A stretch of DNA of 21,045 nucleotides from Anammoximicrobium sp032229885 (GTDB lineage: Bacteria > Planctomycetota > Planctomycetia > Pirellulales > Pirellulaceae), in assembly GCA_032229885.1 (NCBI GenBank), contig JAVYAJ010000163.1:1-21045 (forward strand), written 5' to 3'. Position 1 is the stretch's first letter, and each line of letters begins with the position of its first letter. This document shows positions 7,671-16,309 of the stretch, piece by piece. The notes under the pieces are model-generated. The model was not told the origin of the DNA, did not search any database, and worked only from the letters and a program-made list of their open reading frames with translations. Position numbers and translations under genes: made by a program.

Positions 7671-9892
7671 TTGAATGCTCCGAGTTCGGGGAACGCTTCC
7701 TTCAAGCCCGGTCGAGCGAACACGAAGATGCCATGCTGCACAGCCAGTTCGTGGTATCCGACCCGCCGCGCTTCGGCCATGACATACTCCATCTTGTCCA
7801 GCGATTGCTGGAAACGCTCGTAGGTATCAAGGACAATCCAATCGAAGACTTCGACCGGCGATCGGCCGTCGCCGGCCTCGAGCCGCAGGGCATCCCAGCG
7901 GACCACTGCCTGTTCGACCGATTCGAGCCGTCGGACATTCAGCAGGTGCGCGGCAACGCGGCCGCTGGCCAGAACGCTGGTCTGTTTCTGATTGACCTGT
8001 CGCACGACCTGGCTCAAGAAGCGGTTGGCGGGCGTGCCCAGTCCGCGCGGGTTGACGACAGTCGGGGTCTCGTCGGTTTGATAGGTTTGTGCCAGCATGA
8101 TCGCCAAGGTGGGGCTGCTCCATGGAAGCGCGCCGAACAAAGTCGAGGCGACCAGACAGGAAGCCAGCGCCGCCAGCGCCAACGACAAATCAGTCGGCTC
8201 CGCGGCCCGGCCCGTTACGGTCGTCGGGCCGCCGGCAGCCTGTCGCGAGAGCGCTTGATCTCGCCGCGCGCTCGGACCCAGCGTCGCGCATGGGCCGGCC
8301 GAACCCCGCCGTTCAGATGCGCCGCGTCGCGCTCCGGCAATTCCGGCCAGCAGCAGGATCGGCAACAAGGTCGTCACGTACTGAAAGGCAATCGATTTGG
8401 CCGGCGGGTGGTTCCAGCCCAGCAGCAACCCCAAGGGAAAGACCATCGCCAGCAACAGCCAACGCCCACGAACGAGGACGGCCGGCGTCAGTGGCAGCAG
8501 GAGAGTGATCAGGAACAGCAGCGACTGGGGGTGCAACGCCTGGCTCCAGAACGCGGATGGTCGCCACAGCGGTGACAGCGCGATCGCCAGCCCCGAGTCT
8601 CCCAAGTTCTCGAATCGCCCGGTCTGATACGGAGTGAACCCGGCGTAGCGGACGATCACGACAAAGGCGACCGTCAGCGTGGCCCATGTGGCGATCCACG
8701 CCCAGGGCGGCAGGCGCCGCGCCAGTTTGGCGTCCGCACGTTCGGCCGTCGCTTCGCGATCGAGCTGAGGATTCGCACAAGCCCCGCGCGAAAGCCACCA
8801 GGATTGAAAGCCTAGCGCGGCCGCCAGACACGCCAGAGCGACGATCACGGCTTCCTCGCAACTGGCTGCCAGGACGGAGAACGCCACAGCCCAGCCGTAG
8901 CGGCGCGCCAACAAGGCGCTGGCCGCGGCAAACATCCAGGGCAGCGCAAGGCTGATCGGATGCCAGCCGTACGAATAGTTGAGATTCAACTGACTCACCG
9001 GAGGGAAGGCCAGATAGACGGCTGCCCAAATCGCCGCGACGGTCGCGCTCGTGCCCCAAGCGCGGGCGATTCGGAAGATCAACGGCGCCGGCGCGGCCAG
9101 GCACAGCGCCTGTAGCAGGATGAACAGCCGAGGGTTCGGCCACAGTCCCCACAGCGGGGCCAGCAAGGCCAGCGCGGGGTTGAAGTGGTCCCAGAACGCG
9201 GGCAGGCTCGGCGTCTCGAACAAGAACCCGCGCCCGCTCGACGTGCTGGCGACGCGAAAGCCGAAGTGTCCAAAGTCGTGATAGCCCAGCAGATATTCGT
9301 CCAGCGCGCGACAGCCCTGGACATACCACCAGACGGCGGCTGCGATGGCCAGCAGCCATGCCAGAACGTGCGGACCGGCGGTGGCCCATCGCCACGCCGG
9401 TTCACGCGGCGGCGCGGCCGGGTTCGACAGATCCTCTCGCGGTTTCCACGGCGGCTGGAGCGAAGCGACGAGGCTTGCGACGGCCGCGCCCGATAGCCAC
9501 GCCAGGAACAGGGCCTCGGGGAACGTGGCGGGAATGGACCATCCCAGTGCGCGAAACGCGTCGATCAACGGAATCCAGCCGGCGGCCAGTAGCCAGCCCG
9601 CGGACGGCGTGAAGATCCGCCTCTGGACGCGAGCTTGTCGGAGGCAGGCCGAACCGAGCGCCGCCCCGATCAGCAGGATGGACGCCAGGCTCCAGGGGCC
9701 GAGGACAATGAAGCCCCATAGGGGCGGCGCCGAGGCCACCACGTGATAGTCCAAGATCTGGTGCTCGCGGCTCATCAACAGCAGCAGGGACCAGCCCCAC
9801 AGTCCGGCCGCCAACCAGGCCACCGCGGCGGCTCGAAAATGCCCCGCGCCTCGGAGGTCGTTCCCAGTCGTGCCGCGCCGTTGAAATGCCAT
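7667..9892 (-). CDS. DUF2079 family polytopic membrane protein
   Basis: A 741-aa membrane protein with more than ten hydrophobic segments. The DUF2079 hallmark region is clear: a loop YHDFGHFGFRVASTS-GRG-F followed by FWDHFNPALALLAPLW, and a later acidic EEAVIVALAC segment inside a helix. The general architecture resembles GT-C type glycosyltransferases, but enzymatic activity is not established for the family. The C-terminal 100 residues are soluble (LASGRVAAHL, WIVLDTYERF, HGIFVFARPG) and probably face the periplasm. I start at ATG 9892, right before the first hydrophobic segment; the open frame continues upstream to 10120 without family features. No good Shine-Dalgarno is visible, so the start is uncertain. 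It overlaps the DUF423 gene by 4 bp. Confidence 0.8.
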   Translation of the reverse strand: MAFQRRGTTGNDLRGAGHFRAAAVAWLAAGLWGWSLLLLMSREHQILDYHVVASAPPLWGFIVLGPWSLASILLIGAALGSACLRQARVQRRIFTPSAGWLLAAGWIPLIDAFRALGWSIPATFPEALFLAWLSGAAVASLVASLQPPWKPREDLSNPAAPPREPAWRWATAGPHVLAWLLAIAAAVWWYVQGCRALDEYLLGYHDFGHFGFRVASTSSGRGFLFETPSLPAFWDHFNPALALLAPLWGLWPNPRLFILLQALCLAAPAPLIFRIARAWGTSATVAAIWAAVYLAFPPVSQLNLNYSYGWHPISLALPWMFAAASALLARRYGWAVAFSVLAASCEEAVIVALACLAAALGFQSWWLSRGACANPQLDREATAERADAKLARRLPPWAWIATWATLTVAFVVIVRYAGFTPYQTGRFENLGDSGLAIALSPLWRPSAFWSQALHPQSLLFLITLLLPLTPAVLVRGRWLLLAMVFPLGLLLGWNHPPAKSIAFQYVTTLLPILLLAGIAGARRGASERRGSAGPCATLGPSARRDQALSRQAAGGPTTVTGRAAEPTDLSLALAALASCLVASTLFGALPWSSPTLAIMLAQTYQTDETPTVVNPRGLGTPANRFLSQVVRQVNQKQTSVLASGRVAAHLLNVRRLESVEQAVVRWDALRLEAGDGRSPVEVFDWIVLDTYERFQQSLDKMEYVMAEARRVGYHELAVQHGIFVFARPGLKEAFPELGAFK

Positions 9893-10116
9893 GAAGCTAT
9901 CGTCTTGCGAGTCTGCTCGGCCGTCAAGGCGACAGCCAACGACCCGCACAGCAGACGATCCCCACCGAGGCGCGCAGGCCGTGACCGGGGCCGCTATTTG
10001 ACGAGACCCGCGGCGCGCGGCCAGGCTGATGACAACTGGCGAGATGAACGCACATTGTGAAGAGAGCGGATCTCGATACGATGTCCGCTCGACCCTCGCG
10101 CTGCGTCGGGTCGGAT

Positions 10117-11478
10117 TCACCGTCGTTGGGTTGGTTCGATTCGCACGTCGTCGAACGAGATTTCACCGGTGTTGCCGAACAGCCCGAGTCGGACGATCGC
10201 CTGGCGGGCTTGAGGAGGGACCGCGGTCAGGCGTTCGCGTTTTTGCCAGGGCGCCGAGCCGATGAACTTGCCTAAAAAGACTTGGCCGACTTCTTTGCGG
10301 TTCTCGTCGTAAAACGTGATGAAAACGGTGGGGAACTCGGTTCGCTGCGTCTGGCGAACGTCGCGATATTTGACCCAGACCGAAAAACGGATCTCCGTCA
10401 CGCGGCGGCCATCGGCGGCAAAGCCCTGCATGATGTGGCCGATGCGGCCCGACGTTTCGTTGCGCACCGTGATGAAGTGTTCGCCTTCGGGCGCCTCGCG
10501 GCCGGTCTCTTGGGTGACTAGCCGCTGGTAGTACCACCCGGGCATATACCCGCCGAGGCCGGGCGGTTGCTCAAAGCTGCCGTTGACCAGCGGGGACAGA
10601 CCCGAAGGCGCAGCCTCGCTGCGCTCGGCGTCGGCTCGGCCCGTCATCGGGACGAACAAGGTGGGTTGCAATTTCTCAGCCTGCAATCGGCCGTCCTTCT
10701 TCCGCAGCAGGTACAGCGTCTGCTGGTACGCGTCGCCCACCGGGACGACCATCAGCCCGCCTTCGCGCAACTGGTCGACGAGCGGCTGAGGCACTTTTTC
10801 CGGCGAACACGTCACGATGATCTTGTCGAACGGCGCATGTTCGGGCCAGCCTTGAAATCCGTCACCGACCCGGACGAAGACGTTCGCGTAGCCCAGACGC
10901 TTCAATGTTCGCTCGGCGCGGCGCCCCAGCGTCTCGACGATCTCGATCGAGTACACGTCTTTGACCAGCGGGCTGAGCACGGCGGCTTGATAGCCGCTGC
11001 CCGTGCCGATCTCCAGCACGCGGTCCGTCGGTTGTGGATCCAACTGCTCGGTCATGTACGCCACGATGAAGGGCGACGAGATCGTCTGGCCATCGCCGAT
11101 CGGCAAGCCCATGTCGTAATAGGCATACGCCCGCTGGTCGACCGTCACAAACTCGTGCCGCGGCGTGGTCCGCATGACTTGGAGCACGCGAGGATCCTTG
11201 ACGCCGTCCGGGATGATCACGTCGTCCACCAACTGCCGCCGAGCGCGTTCGAATTGGGCGGCTGATTGCGCCAGTCCGCTGGTCGCGATCGTCCCGAGCA
11301 GAATCGTGCTGAGAGCCTGAACCCAGAGGCGGGCGCGGGCCGCGGCCGGTCCCGTCTGGCCACGCACGGTGGGCGGGCTTGCTTTCGCGTCGGCGGCGCA
11401 GGCATTTGCGCGACGGCGCCCCGTCGCACGGCTGCCCGGGCCTTGCCCTACGGTCCACGGCCTTGTCGCGTCGTTCAT
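10117..11478 (-). CDS. Exported PCMT-family (protein-L-isoaspartate) methyltransferase with C-terminal jelly-roll domain
   Basis: A 453-aa protein, about twice the length of ordinary Pcm. Residues about 75-280 are a protein-L-isoaspartate O-methyltransferase domain: FERARRQLV start, PIGDGQTISSPFIVAYMTE (126-144), SAM motif VLEIGTGSGYQAAVL (154-168) and LREGGLMVVPVG. This family repairs isoaspartyl residues by SAM-dependent methylation. It is preceded by a hydrophobic segment LWVQALSTILLGTIATSGLAQS (about 51-72) that looks like a signal peptide or anchor, with an unusually long N-terminal arm. Residues about 297-453 (LVNGSFEQPPG, GWYYQRL, final ISFDDVRIEP) resemble a CBM4/9-like beta-sandwich. 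ATG 11478 has GAGGA upstream. It lies 36 bp after the Hsp70-family gene, so probably one operon. Periplasmic methylation would need SAM outside the cytoplasm, which is puzzling. Confidence 0.85.
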   Translation of the reverse strand: MNDATRPWTVGQGPGSRATGRRRANACAADAKASPPTVRGQTGPAAARARLWVQALSTILLGTIATSGLAQSAAQFERARRQLVDDVIIPDGVKDPRVLQVMRTTPRHEFVTVDQRAYAYYDMGLPIGDGQTISSPFIVAYMTEQLDPQPTDRVLEIGTGSGYQAAVLSPLVKDVYSIEIVETLGRRAERTLKRLGYANVFVRVGDGFQGWPEHAPFDKIIVTCSPEKVPQPLVDQLREGGLMVVPVGDAYQQTLYLLRKKDGRLQAEKLQPTLFVPMTGRADAERSEAAPSGLSPLVNGSFEQPPGLGGYMPGWYYQRLVTQETGREAPEGEHFITVRNETSGRIGHIMQGFAADGRRVTEIRFSVWVKYRDVRQTQRTEFPTVFITFYDENRKEVGQVFLGKFIGSAPWQKRERLTAVPPQARQAIVRLGLFGNTGEISFDDVRIEPTQRR

Positions 11479-11514
11479 CGTACGTTCCTCACTTGTCCGA
11501 TGGCTGGGCGATCG

Positions 11515-14376
11515 CTATTGAATGCGAAGCCCCTTGGGCAACGCGTCGCCGAGTGCGCGGCCCTGCTCGTCGCGGTCCAACGTTCCGCCCTCCTGGACCA
11601 GTTGGATCAAATGCGGCGATGCGTCGATGCCATACATCCAATCTACCACTTCGCGACGGATCTTGTCGTCCATATCCCGATATCGATCGCCCGTACGACG
11701 CGCGATCTGCATCGCCGAAAAGGCCTCGACATCGGTCGGGTCGCGCGTGCGCAGCAGTGCCCGCAGCCAATCGCCGGCCACTTCGGCCGGGACAACCGTG
11801 TTCAGCGGGCCGTACAGCGGCTGACGCGCGGCGATGCGTCCCAACGCCCAGGTCATCGCGGATCGAGCGGGCTGCATCGACTTGGTATTCCACAGGTCTG
11901 TCAGCATCGTGCCCAGTTGGATTTTGTCCGCAACCGATAGCAATTCCAGACTGGCCAGCAAACGCCACATCTCGACCGACTGTTGCGGCGTAAAGCCGAC
12001 ATCGCCGCTGCCTCTGCCGGCGGCCGTACGGTGATGCAACGAGCGGGCGGCGGCGAGCAGCGGATCGGCGAGAGCTCGCTGCTGGCCGGACGGCAGCCCG
12101 CCCGCGATCCGCCGCCAGAGGATCCACGACTCGTTGCGAACCGCCGCCGTACCATGGCTCAGTTTGCCCTGGACGATCCGCCACGTTTCGGATACGCGCC
12201 AGTCGTCGATCGCCATCCCATAGCCCGGCCGCAGGGCGTATCCCAGCAGGTTTAGCCAACGCGTTTCATGTTCGCTGCTGCGACTGCGACCAGCCTGGTG
12301 GTCCAGCAGGCGTTCCCAGATTCGCCGCAGCAGGGGCATCGGCCATTCGTGTCGCTCCAACGCCAGCGCCTCGGTCATGCGTTTGACCAGACTCGCGGGT
12401 TTGGACGCTCCGCCGATCGCGAACGTATCGTCGATGACCTGCTCGCACCGCTGCCACGCCTGCTCGTCGATCGTGCCCTCGGCCTCGCCCGTTGTCTCGC
12501 AGGCGTCGCGGTCCGTCTGCGTCGCCGAACGGACGTCGAACTGCAGCCGCCAGCGTCGATCCCCGTCCGCGGCGCTGCACCACAGCTCGAGCGTGCCGAT
12601 TTCGCTCAGCCGCGCATGCAAGCGGACCGCCAGCGTACCGGCCTGTTTCTTGCCCCGAGTCCGCAACACTGTGCGGATCGGCGGCAGCGGTTTCATCTGT
12701 TCGAGGTCCACCGGCATCACTTCGCCCGGCAGATCGGTCAGCCGCGTGCTCGATACATACAGCGGAAACTCGACCGGCTGATGGATCAACAGCTCGAACC
12801 GCCGCTCGACCAGATCGATCGTCTGCCCCGTCTCGGCGTTGCCGGGAACCAAGCAAATCGCCGCGGGCGGGTCGCTCTCGACACCCAGGTAATACGTGCG
12901 AGCCAACGCCGCGGCGATCCGCACTCCGCGACCCCGGCGCACCGCGCCGTAGTACGCCGCTCCGTAGGCGACCGCCAAGTCCAGCCGCTCGTTGTCCAAC
13001 AGGATCGGCGTCCAGTCCGGATCGTCCGCGCTAAACCAGTTCCGCAACGCGGCGATCAAACGCTCGCGAATCAGCGGCGAGTTGAACACGCCGCCGTTGA
13101 ACAGGACGATATCGGGTCGTGCTGGATCAGGCCCCTGTGCCCTGTCCTGCGCGTCGTCGCCGGCGTGGCGGTGAGCCGTCAAGAACGCGGCCAGATAGCG
13201 AGTGATCGCCGGATCGGGCGCGTACGGTAGTCCGAACTCGCGGAACCCGGACTGCGTGCGTTGCGGTTTGTCGTCCAGCTTGACCAACGGAAAGAAGCCT
13301 TCGAGCAGCAGGGGCCGCACTTGGTCGCGGGCGACTTCGACCCGCACGCCGCCGCCGATCAGACGGGCGCCGCTGCCGGGCAGGTTGAACGCCAACCGGT
13401 CCGGACAGCCGTCGGTCAGCACCTGTTCTTTCAGCCGTCGACCGATCCGCACCAGCACTGCCCACTGATGCGCCTGAAGATTGCCGCCCAGTTGCGTCTC
13501 GAGGTGTCTGGCCAGCGCCAGATCTTGGTTGTCGCCGCCCAGGATCAAGTGATCGCCGACGGCGACTCGATGAAACTGGACTTTGTCGTCGTCTGTGCGG
13601 CGCACGCGGATCAACGTGAAATCCGTCGTGCCGCCGCCGATGTCGCAGACCAGGATCTTCTGTCCCGGTTCGACCCGCTGTTCCCAATCGGTCTGGTGCG
13701 CATCGAGCCACGCATAGAACGCAGCTTGCGGCTCCTCGATCAACACGACTCGAGGCAGCCCGGCGGATGCGGCGGCTTGGACCGTCAGTTCGCGAGCCAC
13801 CTCGTCGAACGAAGCCGGCAGCGTCAGTACGATGTCCTGGTCGGCCAACGGATCGTGGGGAAAGCGATCCTGCCAAGCGTCGTGAATATGCCGCAAATAG
13901 CACGCGCTGACGGCGACCGGACTGAGTCGCTGGACGTCGGCGGCGCCCTGCCACGGCAACAAGTCGGCGGTCCGATCGACGCCCGAATGACAGAGCCACG
14001 ATTTGGCCGACGCGATCAGCCGCGCCGGGGCGCGAGCCCCCTGCTCGCGCGCAAACACGCCAACCGCGTATGTCGGCGGCTCGGCGGTCCAGGCGAGCCG
14101 CAATCCGGCGGTTGTCGCTTGGTCTGCAACAGGCTGATAGTGGTACGAAGGCAGCGATTCCAGGGCTTCGATCTGGCCTACGTCCACCAGTTGCGGGATC
14201 CGAAACGTCTGGACGCGCCACGGCTCGCGAGCCGTATCGATATAGGCCACGGCTGAATTCGTCGTGCCCAAGTCGATGCCGACGAGAAAACGGCTAGGCT
14301 GAGGCTGGTCGTCGCGCAACGTCGATCCGGTCGGCATATCGGTGTTCACTTTTCGCCCGGCGGCGGGCGATGGCAT
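11515..14376 (-). CDS. Hsp70/DnaK-family protein with long C-terminal extension
   Basis: About 953 aa. The N-terminal two-thirds is an actin-like Hsp70 ATPase: phosphate-1 loop GIDLGTTNSAVAY (33-45), connect-like IVLTLPASFDEVARELTVQAA region (182-202), EEPQAAFYAW (214-223), phosphate-2 loop CDIGGGTTDF (244-253) and adenosine motif VLFNGGVFNSPLIRERL (423-440). These indicate ATP binding. A short beta-rich part follows (LYVSSTRLTD, LGVESDPP). Instead of a standard lid there are about 350 helical residues (WRRIAGGLPSGQQ, WALGRIAARQPLYGP) that resemble the DUF3731-type extension of some bacterial Hsp70-like proteins; this last identification is from memory. It is not DnaK itself. Start is uncertain: ATG 14376 (GAAAG upstream) or ATG 14337; upstream codons in the open frame look non-coding. 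Confidence 0.82.
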   Translation of the reverse strand: MPSPAAGRKVNTDMPTGSTLRDDQPQPSRFLVGIDLGTTNSAVAYIDTAREPWRVQTFRIPQLVDVGQIEALESLPSYHYQPVADQATTAGLRLAWTAEPPTYAVGVFAREQGARAPARLIASAKSWLCHSGVDRTADLLPWQGAADVQRLSPVAVSACYLRHIHDAWQDRFPHDPLADQDIVLTLPASFDEVARELTVQAAASAGLPRVVLIEEPQAAFYAWLDAHQTDWEQRVEPGQKILVCDIGGGTTDFTLIRVRRTDDDKVQFHRVAVGDHLILGGDNQDLALARHLETQLGGNLQAHQWAVLVRIGRRLKEQVLTDGCPDRLAFNLPGSGARLIGGGVRVEVARDQVRPLLLEGFFPLVKLDDKPQRTQSGFREFGLPYAPDPAITRYLAAFLTAHRHAGDDAQDRAQGPDPARPDIVLFNGGVFNSPLIRERLIAALRNWFSADDPDWTPILLDNERLDLAVAYGAAYYGAVRRGRGVRIAAALARTYYLGVESDPPAAICLVPGNAETGQTIDLVERRFELLIHQPVEFPLYVSSTRLTDLPGEVMPVDLEQMKPLPPIRTVLRTRGKKQAGTLAVRLHARLSEIGTLELWCSAADGDRRWRLQFDVRSATQTDRDACETTGEAEGTIDEQAWQRCEQVIDDTFAIGGASKPASLVKRMTEALALERHEWPMPLLRRIWERLLDHQAGRSRSSEHETRWLNLLGYALRPGYGMAIDDWRVSETWRIVQGKLSHGTAAVRNESWILWRRIAGGLPSGQQRALADPLLAAARSLHHRTAAGRGSGDVGFTPQQSVEMWRLLASLELLSVADKIQLGTMLTDLWNTKSMQPARSAMTWALGRIAARQPLYGPLNTVVPAEVAGDWLRALLRTRDPTDVEAFSAMQIARRTGDRYRDMDDKIRREVVDWMYGIDASPHLIQLVQEGGTLDRDEQGRALGDALPKGLRIQ

Positions 14377-14768
14377 GCTTTCGGTCAGTTCGCCCGCACC
14401 GTCCGCCAGCGTAACACAGCATTCAGCAGGATTCAAACGGGGCGCGTGGCACGTGCGCCGTCCAGACTGGCCCGCGACGCACCGCTGCGTACGCTCCGCC
14501 GATCGAGGCGGACGCGTTGCACGTCCGCCGATTCGCACTACACGGGCTGCCGCCACGTTTCGAAGCGCTGGGCGAGAGCGTGTCAGGGGTTGCCGATTTC
14601 GGCAGGGCCGCAGCAGTGCCCGTGAGCGACCGCGGATTGCCTGTCTTTGCGAGTTTGGCGACCCCCAAGCGTAGGTCAAAGCCCAACAACCTCGGCGTCC
14701 GCGAAATGCGGCGCGCTAGCCGAGGCAAAACCGGGCGCCAGGCGACGACTTTATTCAATACAGGGCGG
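14377..14768. other. Non-coding gap between purA and the Hsp70-family gene
   Basis: No gene is recognisable. The hairpin at 14690-14725 is annotated separately. The minus-strand frame that continues from purA is open across this region but has no domain-like sequence. A promoter for the Hsp70/PCMT pair should lie here; I cannot point to one with confidence. Confidence 0.4.
14690..14725 (-). terminator. Possible purA terminator hairpin
   Basis: CCTCGGC and GCCGAGG form a 7-bp perfect stem, with an inner CCGC/GCGG stem in the loop. On the minus strand it is followed by TTGTTGGGCTTT, which is only moderately T-rich. It lies about 145 bp after the purA stop, beyond the inserted 106-bp element. 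Confidence 0.3.
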
Positions 14769-14874
14769 TAGAGAGTCTGTCCAATATTCGCAACCGCCGC
14801 GGCAGGTTGGGCTGCTCGCCATCGCGCTTGCACGATACGTCATGGGCCGAGCCCAATTCTCGGACAGGCTCCTA
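14769..14874 (-). mobile_element. 106-bp MITE-like element, copy A (diverged)
   Basis: On the minus strand it begins TAGGAGCCTGTCCGAGAATT. Read from the other end on the plus strand it begins TAGAGAGTCTGTCCAATATT. These are imperfect inverted ends, one gap and one mismatch over the first 14 bases. It is bordered by TA on both sides, as expected for a TA target duplication. It has the same length as copy B (20536-20641) and matches it along the interior (for example TGGGCTCG, GCGCGAT, CAACCT at identical positions). It has no coding capacity. The right border overlaps the purA stop codon. Confidence 0.7.
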
Positions 14875-16149
14875 AGCGAACAGCGTCTGTTCGCGTCCGG
14901 GGCCCACGGATGCGATCTTCACTGGACAGCCGATCAGCTCCGAGACGCGGCCCAGGAAACGCCGAGCGCCATCCGGCAGCTCGGCGATGCTCCCCGCGGC
15001 GCGCACATCCTGCAGCCACCCCGGCAGCACTTCGAAGACGGGTTGGACTCGCCGCAGATCGTCCGTCTGGCTCGGGAAGACGTCGATCCGCCGTCCGTCC
15101 AGTTCATAGGCTACGCACAACTTGATCTCCGGCAGTTGGCTCAGCACGTCCAGCATCATGACAGCCAAGGCATCGACGCCGCTCAGCCGGGCGGCATAGC
15201 GGACCGCGACGGCGTCGAACCATCCACACCGCCGGGGGCGTCCCGTGGTCGTGCCGTATTCGTTCCCGAGCTCGCGAATCCGTTGTCCCGTTTCGTCCGT
15301 CAGCTCGGTGGGAAACGGCCCGCCGCCGACGCGCGTCGTGTAGCCTTTGACGACGCCGATGACGTGCTTGATCCACCGCGGCGGGACGCCCGAGCCGGCA
15401 CAGACGCCGACGCCCGAACTGTTGCTGCTGGTCACGAACGGAAACGTGCCGTGGTCGATATCCAGCATCGAACCCTGAGCTCCCTCGAACAAGATTCGCC
15501 GCCCCGCCTCGGCGGCGTCCAGCAGATACGCGGTCGTATCCGCCACGAAAGGTTTGAGCCGCGCCGCGTGCCCGTGATACTCGTCCAGGATCTGATCGGC
15601 ATCCAAGATGTCGTCTGAACCGAGTTGCGCCAGCAGCCGCTGTTTGACCTGTACGATCTGCGCGACCCTATCGCGGAAATCGCTGTGGTACAGATCGCCC
15701 AGACGAATGGCGTGTGAGCGACCGTATTTGTCCCGATAGCACGGCCCGATCCCGCGGTTCGTCGTGCCGATGCTTTCGCCGCCCAGCAGGCTCATGTTGG
15801 TCGCGCGGTCCTCGGCGATGTGCCAGGGAAAGACGACGTGCAAGCGGTCGCTGAGTCGCAGACTGTCGTTCAGCGTCACGCCGCGCGCCGCCAGCGAGTC
15901 GATCTCCTGGAGGGCAATCGCCGGATTCAGCACCACTCCGGGACCGATCACATTCATCACCCCCGGGGTCAGCACGCCGCTGGGCAGGTGGTGCAGCTTG
16001 TACACTTGTCCCTCGACCACGACCGTGTGGCCCGCGTTGGCCCCGCCCTGGTATCGCACCACGATGCCAAAGTCTCGCGTCAACAGATCGACGATCTTGC
16101 CCTTGGCCTCGTCACCCCACTGCAAACCGATTACGCAAGTTCCAGACAA
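14872..16149 (-). CDS. purA: Adenylosuccinate synthetase
   Basis: PurA converts IMP, aspartate and GTP to adenylosuccinate, the first committed step to AMP. The 425-aa length is normal. Visible motifs: GLQWGDEAKGKIVDLL with catalytic Asp 13 (the usual GDEGKGK has Ala at the fourth position here), YQGGANAGHTVVVEG with His 41, and GTTNRGIGPCYRDK, EGAQGSMLDIDHGTFPFVTSSN and TTGRPRRCGWFDAVAVRYA further on. The start codon is TTG at 16149: it has GGGAGA at good spacing upstream, an in-frame TAG lies seven codons further upstream, and no ATG or GTG fits. The stop TAG (14874-14872) is the first three bases of the 106-bp element that begins there. The upstream DUF1080 gene is 160 bp away, so co-transcription is uncertain. 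Confidence 0.96.
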   Translation of the reverse strand: MSGTCVIGLQWGDEAKGKIVDLLTRDFGIVVRYQGGANAGHTVVVEGQVYKLHHLPSGVLTPGVMNVIGPGVVLNPAIALQEIDSLAARGVTLNDSLRLSDRLHVVFPWHIAEDRATNMSLLGGESIGTTNRGIGPCYRDKYGRSHAIRLGDLYHSDFRDRVAQIVQVKQRLLAQLGSDDILDADQILDEYHGHAARLKPFVADTTAYLLDAAEAGRRILFEGAQGSMLDIDHGTFPFVTSSNSSGVGVCAGSGVPPRWIKHVIGVVKGYTTRVGGGPFPTELTDETGQRIRELGNEYGTTTGRPRRCGWFDAVAVRYAARLSGVDALAVMMLDVLSQLPEIKLCVAYELDGRRIDVFPSQTDDLRRVQPVFEVLPGWLQDVRAAGSIAELPDGARRFLGRVSELIGCPVKIASVGPGREQTLFA

Positions 16150-16309
16150 CTCGGATCTCCCATCAATCTATTCTGTGCGCGATGCCGTGCACGGGCGCCC
16201 ATGTCCGCGCAAACGTCGGATCCCGTGCGGCCAAGGCGGACCGAAGCCCGCGCCGCAAGGTCCCACACCGCGCCGCGCGAAGCACCGACTCCCGGTTGGC
16301 CGCCGGCGG

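Noticed and set aside
7400..8575. Plus-strand open frame (391 codons) opposite the DUF423/DUF2079 genes
   Set aside because: Antisense to hydrophobic membrane-protein coding sequence; the composition is Arg/Gln/Pro-rich and not protein-like.
12268..14256. Two long plus-strand open frames opposite the Hsp70-family gene
   Set aside because: The minus strand carries the Hsp70 ATP-binding motifs over the same DNA; the plus frames have no motif.
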